From: Dactylorhiza incarnata
Lineage: Eukaryota > Streptophyta > Magnoliopsida > Asparagales > Orchidaceae
Assembly (NCBI GenBank): GCA_033032865.1
Contig: JAWHQI010000040.1
Location: 10,709,001-10,773,000 of the forward strand
Length of the DNA: 64,000 nt
Direction of reading: 5' to 3'
Shown piece after piece: positions 53,920 through 64,000 of this stretch. A program made the translations under genes and the position numbers. The notes under the pieces were generated by a model, which saw only the letters and a program-made list of their open reading frames with translations, did no database searches and was not told the DNA's origin. Each line of letters starts with the position of its first letter. The first letter of the stretch is position 1.

Positions 53920-56455
53920 ATGGCCTCATCTGGATTGAAGAAGGAAATGGGATCCTTGAAGCTGCCCATATGCAACAAAGAAAACTTTGGCATATGGAAG
54001 CAAAGGATCAAACTGTTTATGGAAGCATCTGATCCAAGGACTTTCATTACAGTTGAGGAAGGACCTTTCATCTTTCAAACTGCCTCCACTGTAGATCCAA
54101 CAAGAAGAGTGGCCATGGCATTCAAGGACTTGACCAAGGATGAACTTGAATTGTTCACCATGGACAAAAGAGCCCAGAACATCATAGTTAATGTTACCCG
54201 AGAAGTTCTAGCTTAAGCTTCCCCTTACTACTGCCAAGGAAATGTGGAATACATTAATAGTATATATGGAAGGGGCAGCTGAGGTAAGGGATGATAGAAA
54301 GTCACTCCTTAACCAAGAGTATGAAGCTTTCAGGCAGCAGAGCCAGGAAAGCATCTCCATGTGCTATGAGAGGTTCTTCAGAATAGTCAATGAGCTGAGA
54401 ACCTATGGGAGAGTATTCACTAACTATGAGCTGAATGATAAGTTTCTTAGATCTCTAACAAGGGACTATGACACAAAAATCTATGCAATAAGGGAAGTTG
54501 CCAAGCTTGGTGACACCCCCACTCACACACTGTTTGGAAAGCTGCTCTCTTATGAGATGCAGCTGTGTGCAAGAAAGGAAGAGGACACCTCAACAAAGGC
54601 TCGGGCAAGGGAGAAATCAGTAGCTCTCAAAGCTGACAACTCCAAGATAAGCAAGGGCGGGATGGTGTCTCCTCCAAGGAGAAGTGCTGAATCTGAAACC
54701 AGCACCTCAGATAGCTCTTCCTCTGATGAAGAGTTTGCTGCCTTTTTAAGGCAATTCAAGAGGATGATGAAGAGGAAGCAATGGAAGAACAAGCCCTCCT
54801 CCTTACATCACAGCAAGGAGGACAGCAAAGAGTCAAAGCATCACTCCAGGAATGACAAGTATGGCTCTAACTTTAAATATAATTCCTCTAAAGTTGTCTG
54901 CTATTGCTGTAGCAAGCCAGGGCATATCATTACTGACTGCCCAGTCAAGAGAAAATAGAAGGATGAGAAGAAGGCTCATCAGCCAAGAGGCAAGAAAGGA
55001 GAAAAATCCTTTCTAGCTAAGCAAGAAAGGAGCTAGAGTGAATCAGACTCAAGCTCATCAGAATTTGAAAAGGATGAAGCCCTCATTGGGCTGGTTGTTG
55101 TTGAAGAACCTGCTGCTGAGGAAGATGAGGACTTTCCTGCAGCAAAGGTGGGCATCAGGGCTCCTCTATCACATTCAGACAGTGATATGGAGGTGGATGA
55201 AGATGTTGAAGAATATATTGGCCTAATGGCCTTAACATCAGATGATGAAGACTGCCAGGACACACCTGACCAGGTACCTACTCCTTCCTCTCTCCCTAAG
55301 GATAAAACAGGCCCAAAATCTGGAGGACCTTCATCAATTGATGGAGGTGATTCAGAATCTGAAGTGGATGTCAATCAATTGATTGACAAGTATGATGCTC
55401 TAGTTATTGCTCTGAAAGAGAGCAAGAAGCTTGTCAAAAGCCAAGCCCGAGAGATTGACTCGCTAAAAAAGGCTGAAAGAAATAGTTCTGAGTCTTCTAC
55501 TTTGGTGGCTCAGATGAGTAGAGAAATATGCAAACTCAAGGGGATAACTATTGTCCATTTGAGCTCTATTTCTCTAAAGAACAAGATCATCAAGGATCTT
55601 GAGGAGAAGCTTGTGAAAGAAAGAAGCCTAGTGGCTCAATTCTCCAAGCCAAAATCTGTGCTCCCTATTATTGACTCCTTCTCTTCCCAATCCAATAGGA
55701 GAGGACTAGGATTCAATAAAATGGAAGTAGGAGAAGGGAGTGGAGAAAAGAGCAGAGGTAAGGCTAAGCCTCAAACCACCTTTCAAAAGGTATTACTTCC
55801 TTCCAATAGGTATGACCATGAAAGCATGTATGGTCACTGGAAGAATGGAAGTAACTATAGGAAGGAAAACAATCCTTCCCATAGTGGCAGAAAGGGAATG
55901 AGATTGAGTGCCATGAAGGCTCCCCATGAGGAAACTCAATTGGTCCAACCAGGAGCTTTTGTATTTGGTACCTCAGCCCCCTCATTCAAGAATCAGGGTG
56001 CAAGCTCTTCTAAATCTATTTCAGCAAAGAAAATTCCTGCTGTCAAATCTGTTGACAAGGCTTGTTGCTCAGTTTCAGATACCAACAGATCTTGTATGGC
56101 TGACAAGCCAAAGCAAGCTGATGCCATCAGGACAAAGAGCATCAAGACAGCACATAGATTGGCATTCAGTCAAATCATTGCTGAGAGAAACAGGAAGACT
56201 GCAGCAGTTTCCCCTCCTGAACACAGGCACAGTAATGCTAATTCCTTAGGAAATGTTCAGAAGAGGAGATATAACATTCATGAATGTTGGTGTTGTGGTA
56301 AAGTGGGACACTTTGCCATAGATTGTTGGCACAATCCTAATGTGCCATGTGCAAAGATGAGCCTTCCTGCAAAGGGTGCAGCTAGTGAAAGGTCATTTTA
56401 TCATGCTAACAAGTACCTAGGACCCAAAATCATTTGGGCTCCTAAGGATCACTAA
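53920..56455 (+). pseudogene. Copia-3 gag with two zinc knuckles
   Basis: Starts MASSGLKKEMGSLKLPICNK and shows the gag domain (FGIWKQRIKLFMEASD, MDKRAQNIIVNV). A shift near 54195 is followed by MWNTLIVYMEGAAEVRDD, CYERFFRIVNELRTYG and FLRSLTRDYDTKIYAIREVA. The first CCHC knuckle CYCCSKPGHIITDC is at about 54900-54941; a TAG at 54956 and another at about 55033 interrupt the frame. The acidic and coiled-coil parts continue at 55148-56455 (QLIDKYDALVIALKESKK, IIKDLEEKLVKERSLVAQF), with a second CCHC knuckle CWCCGKVGHFAIDC near 56286-56327. This is the best copy of the family gag here and shows what Copia-1 has lost. Confidence 0.87.
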
Positions 56456-56693
56456 ACTCTTTTTTGCAGGATAGTCCAAGTACCAACCTCACCCAAATTT
56501 GGTACTTGGACAGTGGGTGCTCAAGGCACATGATAGGAACAAGTTAGATGAAAATGGCAAAATCATAAAGAACAATGCAAGGCTAGTAGCCAAGGGGGAG
56601 CTATTGTTCACAGCAATTGTGGATTCAACACCAGCTAAAGGCCTACATCCTCAAGGCATTCAAGTAATCCTATCTCTAATGTTTTTAAAGTAG
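56456..56693 (+). pseudogene. Copia-3 protease stub fused to an RT fragment
   Basis: In one frame the start of protease is readable, YLDSGCSRHMI, with the active-site DSG. Directly after it the sequence jumps to NKLDENGKIIKNNARLVAKG, a segment from the beginning of RT. The rest of protease and the whole integrase are deleted. Non-homologous frame follows until 56693. Confidence 0.82.
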
Positions 56694-57084
56694 GATATGA
56701 TGTCAATTCATTTACACTTACAATCATAAGAACAATACAAATGCTCCAAGTGAGGGGGAGCTAGAAAGGGTTGTTCAAAATGACCAAGATCAGCTATTAA
56801 AGATAATAGTTCTCAATTTGAGGGGGAGCAAGTTCCTGCTCATGTTGAGGGGGAGTTGGCAAATGCTGTAGATGCTGCCTCCCAATACCTCTAGGGTAAA
56901 ATAGTTGAAGAAACCAGAAAGGGGGAGATGTCCAATGCTAAGACCATCTCAGAGTAAGCTTTGAGTGGATTGCCCTCTGAGCAATGTTATCATGAATGTT
57001 ATATAGATCATTTTCATGATATGTTTTTGTTGGCCATGTACCTTAGTATTGGGAATGTTCTGCCTTCTTCAAATAGGGGGAGAA
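56694..57084 (+). pseudogene. Remnant of the 3' extra ORF and polypurine tract in Copia-3
   Basis: Segments with GAGGGGGAG repeats (about 56752, 56820, 56850) and a frame like DAASQYL ... KIVEETRKGEMSNAKT match the coiled-coil ORF of Copia-1 (AAASQTLEAKVVEEARKGEV). CAAATAGGGGGAGAA precedes the LTR. Confidence 0.72.
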
Positions 57085-58881
57085 TGTTGGGAATATTGCC
57101 CTCAATATTCCCTTGATTTGAAGAGGCATCACACACAATGATAAGGACATATTGTATTTGATACATTCTAGTTTGTCTCAAGTATTGTACAGGGATATGA
57201 TATTCCATACAATTTAATAGATTCAAAGGTGTGCTGTTTCAATCAACTGAGAAGGCCACACTGTATCAGCTGAACCACTGAGACAAGACCAGGAGCCGCT
57301 GAGAAGGCATCTGGGCAAGCTGAGCTGAAGATAGAAGAAACTTGGCGTGTTCGTCGAACGCAGAATGAAGTTCGTCGAATGCAGAATGGAGTTTGTCGAA
57401 CGAAGAAGGCTATTCATCGAACGCAGAGACAGGATAGAAGCAAACGCTGAGACTTGGCAAGTTCGTCGAATGCAGAATGGAGTTTGTCGAACAAAGAATG
57501 ATGTTCGTCGAACGCAAAGACAGGACAGAAGCAAACGCTGAGATTTGGCTTGTTCGTCGAACTCAGACTGGAGTTCGTCGAACCCAGAACTCAGTTCGTC
57601 GAACGAAGAGATGGTACAGAAGCAAGCGTTGAGACTTGGCGTGTTCGTCGAACTCAGACTGGAGTTCGTCGAATGCAGATCTCAGTTCGTCGAACGCAGA
57701 GACGGGACAGAAGCAAGAGCTGAGACTTGGCGTGTTCGTCAAACTCGGACTGGAGTTCATCGAACGCAGAACTCAGTTCGTCGAACGCAGAAACTTCTCT
57801 GCAGATCAAGCAGAATCCGCTGAGAAGAGGAAGCCATCTCAGCCAAACCGCTGAGACAGTTCAAACGTGACATGGCGAGTTCTACGGATAACGCAAGCTG
57901 CAGAAAATCATTGTGGGGTCCACCAATCACTCCCATGCATGTCAGAAGATCGATTAAGAGTTGTTGAAGGTCGGAGATGTATAAAAGAAGAAGTTAGGGC
58001 ACTTTGGAAAAGTGTTGGTCGAGTGCTAACATCTTCACTATTCCATTGACGGCCGAGTTCTCATTTTTCTCATCCTGCTCACTGAACAAGGAAGAAGAAA
58101 CTGAGAGATAAAGATAGCTCCTCTACAAGAAGGAGCAAGGTGATCTTCCATATTTCAACTGAAGAGGAAGGTCAGGTTGTAGCTGACATTATCATCTCCA
58201 GCTACAAGAAAGCACAATCTGTGCAGGAACTACAGGAGACTTCTTCACTGTGTTGTCTGTTGTAGTATGTTCAAATACTCTTTTACTGTAGGGCATTTTG
58301 CCTTTGTTTGTAGGGCTTTACTGCCTGAAATTGTAGGGTTGAAGGCCTGAGTTTGTAGGGCTGAAGGCCTGAGCTTGTAGGGTTGTTTAGCCTGAGTTGT
58401 AGGGCATTATTGCCTGAGCTGTAGGAGGAGGATTCCTCTGAGGTAGGACCTGGAAGGGGTCTGAGTTGTAGGAGGTGGATTCCTCTGAGGTAGGGTTGTT
58501 TAGGCCTGAGATTGTAGGACCTGTTGTGGTCTGAGTTGTAGGATCAGTGGCTGATCTGATGTAGGGCTGCTGAGCCTGAGGTAGGGTTTGGGAAAACCTG
58601 AGAGATCCTAAGGGATCTGTGTTGTAAGCTCTTGGAGCTGAGATTGGAGGAGTTGGCCCTGTCTAACACCCTGTTAGAAGGGTGAAGGGGGGAAGTGGAC
58701 TACCCATAGACACACTGTCTTGGGGAAGCACTATAAATGCTTGTGTGTTTTATGTGTGTTTGATTAATTGCTAATACTAAACCAGAAAATAGCTAGGCTA
58801 ATAAGAGGAAAATAAAAGAAACCTATTCACCCCCCCCCCCCCCCTCTAGGTGATTTTGATTACAACCTTTATAAACTTACA
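57085..58881 (+). repeat. Copia-3 3' LTR
   Basis: 1797 bp, TGTTGGGAAT to AACTTACA, TATAAAA at 57980-57986. The motif array is at 57345-57795 and a C-run at about 58831-58844. Very similar to the 5' LTR, apart from a missing ~23-bp GTAGGG unit in the latter. Confidence 0.92.
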
Positions 58882-59049
58882 CAATCAAATTGATTAGACT
58901 AATCAACATCTATACTTAGGGCAATTGTAAACCTAAGACAAGCCTTTAAATGTAATACTAGTGTTGATTAAATAATTGCAATCCTTTTTAACCTACCCGA
59001 CGGGATGAACCCTTTTCCCTCCCGTCTCAGCGTCTCGTTCTTAAGAAAA

Positions 59050-61604
59050 AATTTTCCAAAAGTGTCCAAGGATCTTCATGAAGGATACGAAATTGTCAGG
59101 AATGGATTCCAGCATGCTCCAGCAGAGATTAAAGAAGTGATTCAACTTCTAACTGATCAAGGATTGGAATATATTTAATCTGAGCCATCCATAATTCTTA
59201 GAACTGATGTTCTGGAATTCTTCAAAAGTGCCAAGTTGTCATCCTCCAACTCTTCAGTCAAGGCTAAGATTGGAAGCATAAAGATAAAGATTTCTCAAAG
59301 GAAGTTGGAGAAGGCCTTTCAAATTCCCTCTTGCAGTCAAGAGGAGGAAGAAGAAGTTTCTGAGAAAGATAAAGACAAGGCCCTAAAATGGTGTGATTAC
59401 AGTGATGCCAAGATTGGCTCACTGAAGAGGAAATTCTTCAATCAGAGAGGCAAGATGCTCTATGATATAGTTTGCAAAGCATGTTGTGCAAGCCTGGATC
59501 TCATGACACAATCTCCAAGCAAATGTTTGAATTGATGTCAAGAGTAATTTTGAAGAAAAAGACATCCTGGGCAACTGTCATATTTCAAAGGATCAAAGAA
59601 TGTCTGCAAGCCCCCAACCTAGGCAGAATTCTCTCATTATATCTACTGAACACCTACCCAGAGGACTTTGATAAGTCAAAATGTTCAAACCTTCATTACT
59701 TGAAAAGGATGGACATTAAGACCTTGGACAGGTTCTCAAGGGTCTTACCAATGAGCCAACCCTCTGAGCCCAAAGAGAAGAAGAAAGTATTAGTCAAGGG
59801 TTTAGGGTTTGAAGAATAATCTACTCTAATTCTGGGTCAGAGGCAGAAGAGAATGTTCCAACTAAGGACAATCAAATTCCTTCCTGCAGTCCACCCAGGG
59901 ATGATCAAGGAGAAGACCATGACACTGAAGGTCATGAAGGCCATGTTGCTACTGGAGAGCATGAACAAGATAAAGATGATGTTGTTGAGAAAGAGCATCA
60001 GAAGGATAAGGATGTTGCTGTTGATGATGAGGACAAATCAGAAGGGAATGAAGGAGATCACACTCCATGTGATGCTTCTAATCCTGATGTAGCTGATAAA
60101 AGTGTATAAAATGTGCAATCCTCTTCAGAAGATCATGAGGATGATCAAGGGGTCTCTGCTGCTGACCTATAGGGTAAGATTGATTTTATTATATCAAATC
60201 TAGAGAAAAGATTTAAGCTAATTCCTACTGAACCAGCAGATTACTAGGGAGATAATCAGGACCATGATGATGCCCCATCTGAGGGGGAGCAGCAGAAGTG
60301 AGATTCTGATAAGGAAGATGAGGGTGCTCCAAGTGAGGGGGGCAAGAAAAGGATGCTGAATATGATAAGGTTGTTGCCCAACCTAGTGATAAAGTTGAGG
60401 TGGAGCACTTCCCTGCTCAAGTTGAGGGGGAGCATGACCAGCAAGCAATGGAGCCATAGGCAGTACCTGAAGACCATGCCTCCACATCTGCAGTATCACA
60501 TGATCTGCTCCTAAGCTCAATCAGCACCATTATTGAAGGTCATATGACTTCAATTAAAGATTATATTGACAGGTCTATCTTGACAGTGAAGACAGAACTC
60601 ATGGATGAAGTCCATGAAATTAAGCATGAAACTTCCTTCCTTAATAAACAGATGACAAAGTGGTTCAACCTTGCAGAGAAATTAGTGGTTGCTCAGAACA
60701 CCATTCTGAGATCAATGGACAAACAACTCCAATTATATGAGCAAGATCTCAGATATGTCAAGAATTATGTTAGCAAGACTGATGAGGTGATAGAGAAGGT
60801 CTCCAATCACATTGATGAGTTTGTATGGAAAACATCTACAACAATGATTGGAGAGGTAGAGAAGATGAAGGATGAACTCAAATCTGACTTAGAAAATGCC
60901 TTCCAAACCCTCTCAGGGTCTGTTGCAGCTGCCTCCCAGACCTTAGAAGCTAAAGTGGTTGAAGAAGCAAGAAAGGGGGAGGTGGCCAATGCTGAAACTA
61001 ACTCTGAGCTAGCTCTCCAAGTGCTACAAGGAACAAGTGTAGCTTTAAATCTTCCCCTGCTGGACAACTACAAAAAAAAGACTTTGAAGGATGAGCTAAA
61101 ATAGCTCAAAATGCTCAGCTTACAAAAAGGAGGAAAAGAGAATGAGAGTTGCTAGATGAAGAATTCATGGCTAAGCAAAGGGAAGGGCATGGCAATGACC
61201 CTGATTATGAGTATTGGAGCGAGGAATCCAAGAGCATTATTCTTAATGCCTGGCTGAGCCATGGACAAGTCTGCAAGGACATTGACAGGATAAATCCAAC
61301 TGAAGAGTGGATAAGGCTCCTTGAGAGAAACACAAAAAGGGAAAGAATCTTCAAGGAGAATCTTGTGAGGAAGCACAACCCAAGTAGGATGCCTTCTAGA
61401 TACACTCCAAAGCCATAACTTTACTTCAAGAGGCAAGAGAACAAGAGGAAGCTAGCTGAAATAGAAACTGTTAATGCAGAAAAGGACACTGCTACTAAAG
61501 AAAAGGATGTTGCTTCTAAAGACAAGGAGGCTACTGCTAAAGGGAAGGAGGTTGTTGCTGATAATGTTGAATGCTCAACTTCATCAAAGAGGAGAAAAAC
61601 TTAG
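59050..61604 (+). pseudogene. Copia-1 extra ORF downstream of pol, coiled-coil rich
   Basis: A broken frame of roughly 850 codons. The N-terminal part reads VSKDLHEGYEIVRNGFQHAP, stop at 59176, PSIILRTDVLEFFKSAKLSS, KIKISQRKLEKAFQIPS, and after a shift near 59490 KPGSHDTISKQMFELMSRVI and LGRILSLYLLNTYPEDF. This order resembles the plant domain called putative plant transposon protein (PF20167 type); that match is from memory. An acidic linker with EGE motifs follows (59820-60540), then a coiled coil at 60544-61104 (MTSIKDYIDRSILTVKTELM onward), then DPDYEYWSEESKSIILNAWL (61149-61418). The end has Lys/Glu repeats and a basic tail SSKRRKT, stop 61602-61604. It stands where SIRE elements have an env-like ORF, but I see no signal peptide or membrane segment. 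Confidence 0.65.
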
Positions 61605-62012
61605 ATTTATGTATTCAGTTTTTCATTAAATCAAATTGTAATTTGAACTATGTATCAACATTCTGGTAGAAATGAAAGTGATAATTCTGTTGAATTAATA
61701 GTTTGTGTTATAGGCCAATTTTAGTCAAGCTTAATGTTATTCTATGTTAATGCTTTATATATTCTGTGGTGCGGTGATGCCTATACATATATAGTTAACA
61801 ATGTTATTGTTTTGATTAAACAATGTTATTGTTAAGATGTCATGAAATTATGAATAATCTATCATGACATTCTCTGTAATGCCAAACTAATGTTAACACT
61901 TACATGTTATGATATCATGAATGTTATGTAATGCATTGACATGATAAGTTCTTTTTATGGTTATGTATCTTAGCATTGGTGTATGTTCTGCCTACTTCAA
62001 ATAGGGGGAGAT
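61605..62012 (+). other. Copia-1 3' untranslated region with polypurine tract
   Basis: AT-rich and without a gene. CAAATAGGGGGAGAT at 61998-62012 directly precedes the 3' LTR and is the polypurine tract. Confidence 0.8.
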
Positions 62013-63408
62013 TGTTGGGAATATTGCCCTCAATATTCCCTTGATTTGAAGAGGCGTCGCTAACAATGCAATATTGTATTTGATAAACCCTATTTAGCAT
62101 CATGACTATGCTGGGTTAAGTTATTCCAAGCAATGGGATAATGTCAGTAGTTCACTGTCAAAACTGCTGAGACGAGCTCACTGTCTCAGCAGAACCGCTG
62201 AGACGAGGCCAGGATCCGCTGAGAAGGGGTCTGCCTCAGCTGAGCTGCACTTAGACACAATCCGCTGAGAAGACTATCTGTCTCAGTGGATCCACTGAGA
62301 TGAAGACAGCTCAACCGCTATGACTGAAGACTGTCTCAGTCGAACCGCTGAGACAGATTCAAATCTGAAGACGACACTGGCGGGATTTGTTTTTTGTGCA
62401 AACAGCTGTAAAACAAGATAAAGTATTCTATCCTTCTCCATACTATGTCAGGGGCCTTCTTAGAGCCGTTGAAGATAGAAAAGGTATAAAAGAACAACTT
62501 AGGGCATTTCAGAGAAAACGAGTGTGCTAAGTGCTAAAAAGTGGTGAAATCTTTCTACTATTCCATTGACGGCTTCCACAAGTTCTTTTTCTTCTGCTCC
62601 CTGAACAAGCAAGAAGATACAAGGAGAGAAGATAGCTCTTCTATCCAGAAGAGAAAGGTGATCTTTCCTCATCTACTGAAGAGGAGGATCAGATAGGAGC
62701 AAGGTCTGAAGATTTACCATTCGGCCCTGCTTCAAGCCAGCACCAAATGTGCATCAACAACAGAAGACAATAAGTTGAAGGAAACATCAGTGTTGTCATC
62801 TGTTGTAAGTTAAACTTATAACCTCTATAGGAACAATATTGTTCTGAGTTTGTAGGGCATTTTTCCTGAGTTGTAGGGTTGTTGAACCTGAGTTGTAAGG
62901 TTGTTGAGCCTGAGAGTCTCAGGCATTTTGCCTGAGCTGTAGGGTTATTGAACCTGAGGTGTAAGGTTGTTGAGCTTGAGAGTGTATGGCATTTTGCCTG
63001 AGGAGTAGGGCTTCTTGATAGGACTGAGGTAGGAGATCAAGGTGATTTCTGAGCTGTGGGAGTGGGAGCACTCTGAGTTGTTAGGGTTGGTTGGCCTGAG
63101 GTAGGGTTTGGAGCAAACCTGAGAGATCTTATGGGATATGAGTTGTAAGCTCTTGGAGCTGAGTTTGGAGGAGGTTGCCTTGTCTAACACACTGTTAGAA
63201 AGGTGTAGAGGGAAAGTGGACTACCTATACACACACTGTCTTGGGGAACCACTATAAAGGATTGTGTGCTTTCTGTGTTTGCTTGAGTTTTTGTTTATTA
63301 TTCATTAACTGCTAGCTGCAATAAAGTAAAGTCAAATAGATATATTCACCACTCCCCCCCCCCCCCCACCCCTCTAGGTGAATTAGACTACTATCTTATA
63401 AACTATCA
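62013..63408 (+). repeat. Copia-1 3' LTR
   Basis: 1396 bp, TGTTGGGAAT to AACTATCA. TATAAAA is at 62485-62491, a perfect 20-base palindrome TCTCAGTGGATCCACTGAGA at 62281-62300, and GTAGGG repeats at 62830-63150. It is more diverged from its 5' partner than the two Copia-3 LTRs are from each other, as expected from the nesting. Confidence 0.92.
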
Positions 63409-64000
63409 AAAGGAATGGTGGCATAGCGTATGTTAGGGCCTATGCTTGGTAGTGTGTTATACCCACCTAGGTTAGGAGACGCACGCTCCTCTGCCACTTT
63501 TTGACCACGATGGGAGGTGCCTGAGAGGTTAGCTACCTCCAAAAATAAAGAACTAATGGTCTGTACGTACAGAATTATGTGGGTGAGTTGCATGTGCGTG
63601 AACCAATAATATAAACATTGCATTGCGCTGCATATCATACGCATCATACACATACCTCATAAACCCCATCATATAATCTAGTATGGCCTCCTTTATACGA
63701 TGGGTCTATGCAAAACGACCCCTTAACATAAATGATTGTATGAGCTTTCCTTATAAGTTAAGGTTACTTTTCTGTGATGATAGTTAGTCGTACTTCTTTT
63801 ACATATATTGTTTCTCTTATTGCTGTTCTTATAAATAGTTCTTGAAAAGTAGAATTGTAGGTGCTTCATTGTCCCTACTAGCAAATAACATATTAGTTCC
63901 TGGTTTACTATTATGTGAGTGAGAGCATTGTCACCTGTTTTGATACACCACTTGTTGTCCTCCACTTCTTCATCCCACCCGGTGCCTAGGAGTCACCGGG
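63409..64000 (+). mobile_element. Long-LTR fragment Z, right of Copia-1
   Basis: Begins with the AAAGG duplication. Its reverse complement matches the start region of copies X and Y: TATAAGG-AAGG, ACCCATC-TATAAA, GGTAGCTAACC and GGTGGGTATAACAC-like segments. It is thus an LTR of the same or a sister family in opposite orientation, and runs off the window. No gene is visible. Confidence 0.55.

Larger units (their letters stand above)
52040..58881 (+). mobile_element. Copia-3: deleted copia element of the Copia-1 family, nested in Copia-1
   Basis: A 6842-bp element with LTRs 52040-53840 and 57085-58881 and the duplication CAATC. LTR starts, TATA region, primer site, gag and polypurine tract are those of the Copia-1 family. 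Its LTRs carry about 400 extra bases of a TTCGTCGAACGCAGA array. Internally it keeps gag, the first residues of protease, a short RT fragment and traces of the 3' extra ORF; the rest of pol is deleted. Confidence 0.9.
39986..63408 (+). mobile_element. Copia-1: SIRE-like copia element hosting Copia-2 and Copia-3
   Basis: The element spans 23.4 kb, about 11.4 kb without its two guests. In order it has: 5' LTR, initiator-Met primer site, gag (cut by Copia-2), integrase, RT, RNase H, a motif-rich spacer (cut by Copia-3), a large extra ORF, polypurine tract and 3' LTR. Gag with a CCHC knuckle, GAG-pre-integrase, and a coiled-coil ORF downstream of pol resemble the SIRE/Maximus lineage; the lineage is an inference. 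The region of the second zinc knuckle and protease is missing between 48960 and the pre-integrase domain. Frameshifts and stops make every gene defective. Confidence 0.88.

Noticed and set aside
59050..61604. The extra ORF of Copia-1 as a viral envelope gene
   Set aside because: No signal peptide, transmembrane segment or cleavage motif is visible. The sequence is acidic and coiled-coil, so only its position is env-like.
1..64000. Host protein genes, rRNA, tRNA or microRNA loci
   Set aside because: All good coding similarity belongs to retroelements or their passenger genes. I saw no rRNA sequence or tRNA-like A/B box pattern. The tRNA-like matches are primer-binding sites of 9-12 bases.

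Overview
The window looks like a gene-poor, repeat-dense part of an angiosperm nuclear genome. I found no convincing host gene, rRNA, tRNA or CRISPR array. Nearly all of it is nested LTR retrotransposons, and the nesting can be read from target-site duplications (TSDs), TG...CA ends, primer-binding sites and polypurine tracts. The lineages (Ty3/gypsy Tat/Retand type, Ty1/copia SIRE-like type, long-LTR elements with Tekay/Del-like ends, and a non-autonomous LARD with Athila-like primer site) are all plant lineages. The species cannot be decided from the sequence.

Layout. 1-1.7 kb: an antisense copia gag relic with a 199-bp direct duplication. 1.7-20 kb: two head-to-tail copies (A and B) of a ~3.8-kb LTR-like repeat. 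Copy A is split by Gypsy-1 (5230-15842, minus strand, TSD CGGTT), a Tat-type element with integrase, RNase H and RT but no gag or protease. On its opposite strand Gypsy-1 carries two intron-containing genes, one with a Transposase_28-like domain. Its RNase H is split by a copia-type solo LTR (12777-14294, TSD CAAGG). 20-39.5 kb: a degenerate long-LTR element (copies X and Y, minus strand). Its copy X is split by Gypsy-2 (20669-31495, plus strand), a gag-only relative of Gypsy-1. The 5' LTR of Gypsy-2 is itself split by a LARD (21204-26673, TSD GTGGG). 39.5-64 kb: a third long-LTR fragment in opposite orientation, split by Copia-1 (39986-63408, TSD AAAGG). Copia-1 contains Copia-2 (41865-47085, TSD AGGAG, gag only) and Copia-3 (52040-58881, TSD CAATC, same family as Copia-1 with most of pol deleted).

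How the parts relate. No element here is intact. Gypsy-1 has pol but no gag and Gypsy-2 has gag but no pol. Copia-1 has damaged pol and a long extra 3' ORF. Copia-2, Copia-3 and the LARD would need proteins in trans. Gypsy-1 and Gypsy-2 share R-U5 sequence, a 3' tandem-repeat block, the polypurine tract and two inverted-repeat structures whose arms differ in sequence but still pair.

The strongest unexplained signals are: (i) a long inverted repeat enclosing the 3' polypurine tract in both Gypsy elements; (ii) a U5 hairpin with a compensatory base-pair change; (iii) a 15-bp CpG-rich motif array shared by the LTRs of two different copia families but in opposite orientation; (iv) palindrome arrays in the LTRs of almost every family present; (v) antisense genes with tiny introns and their own TATA boxes; and (vi) a large coiled-coil ORF downstream of copia pol.
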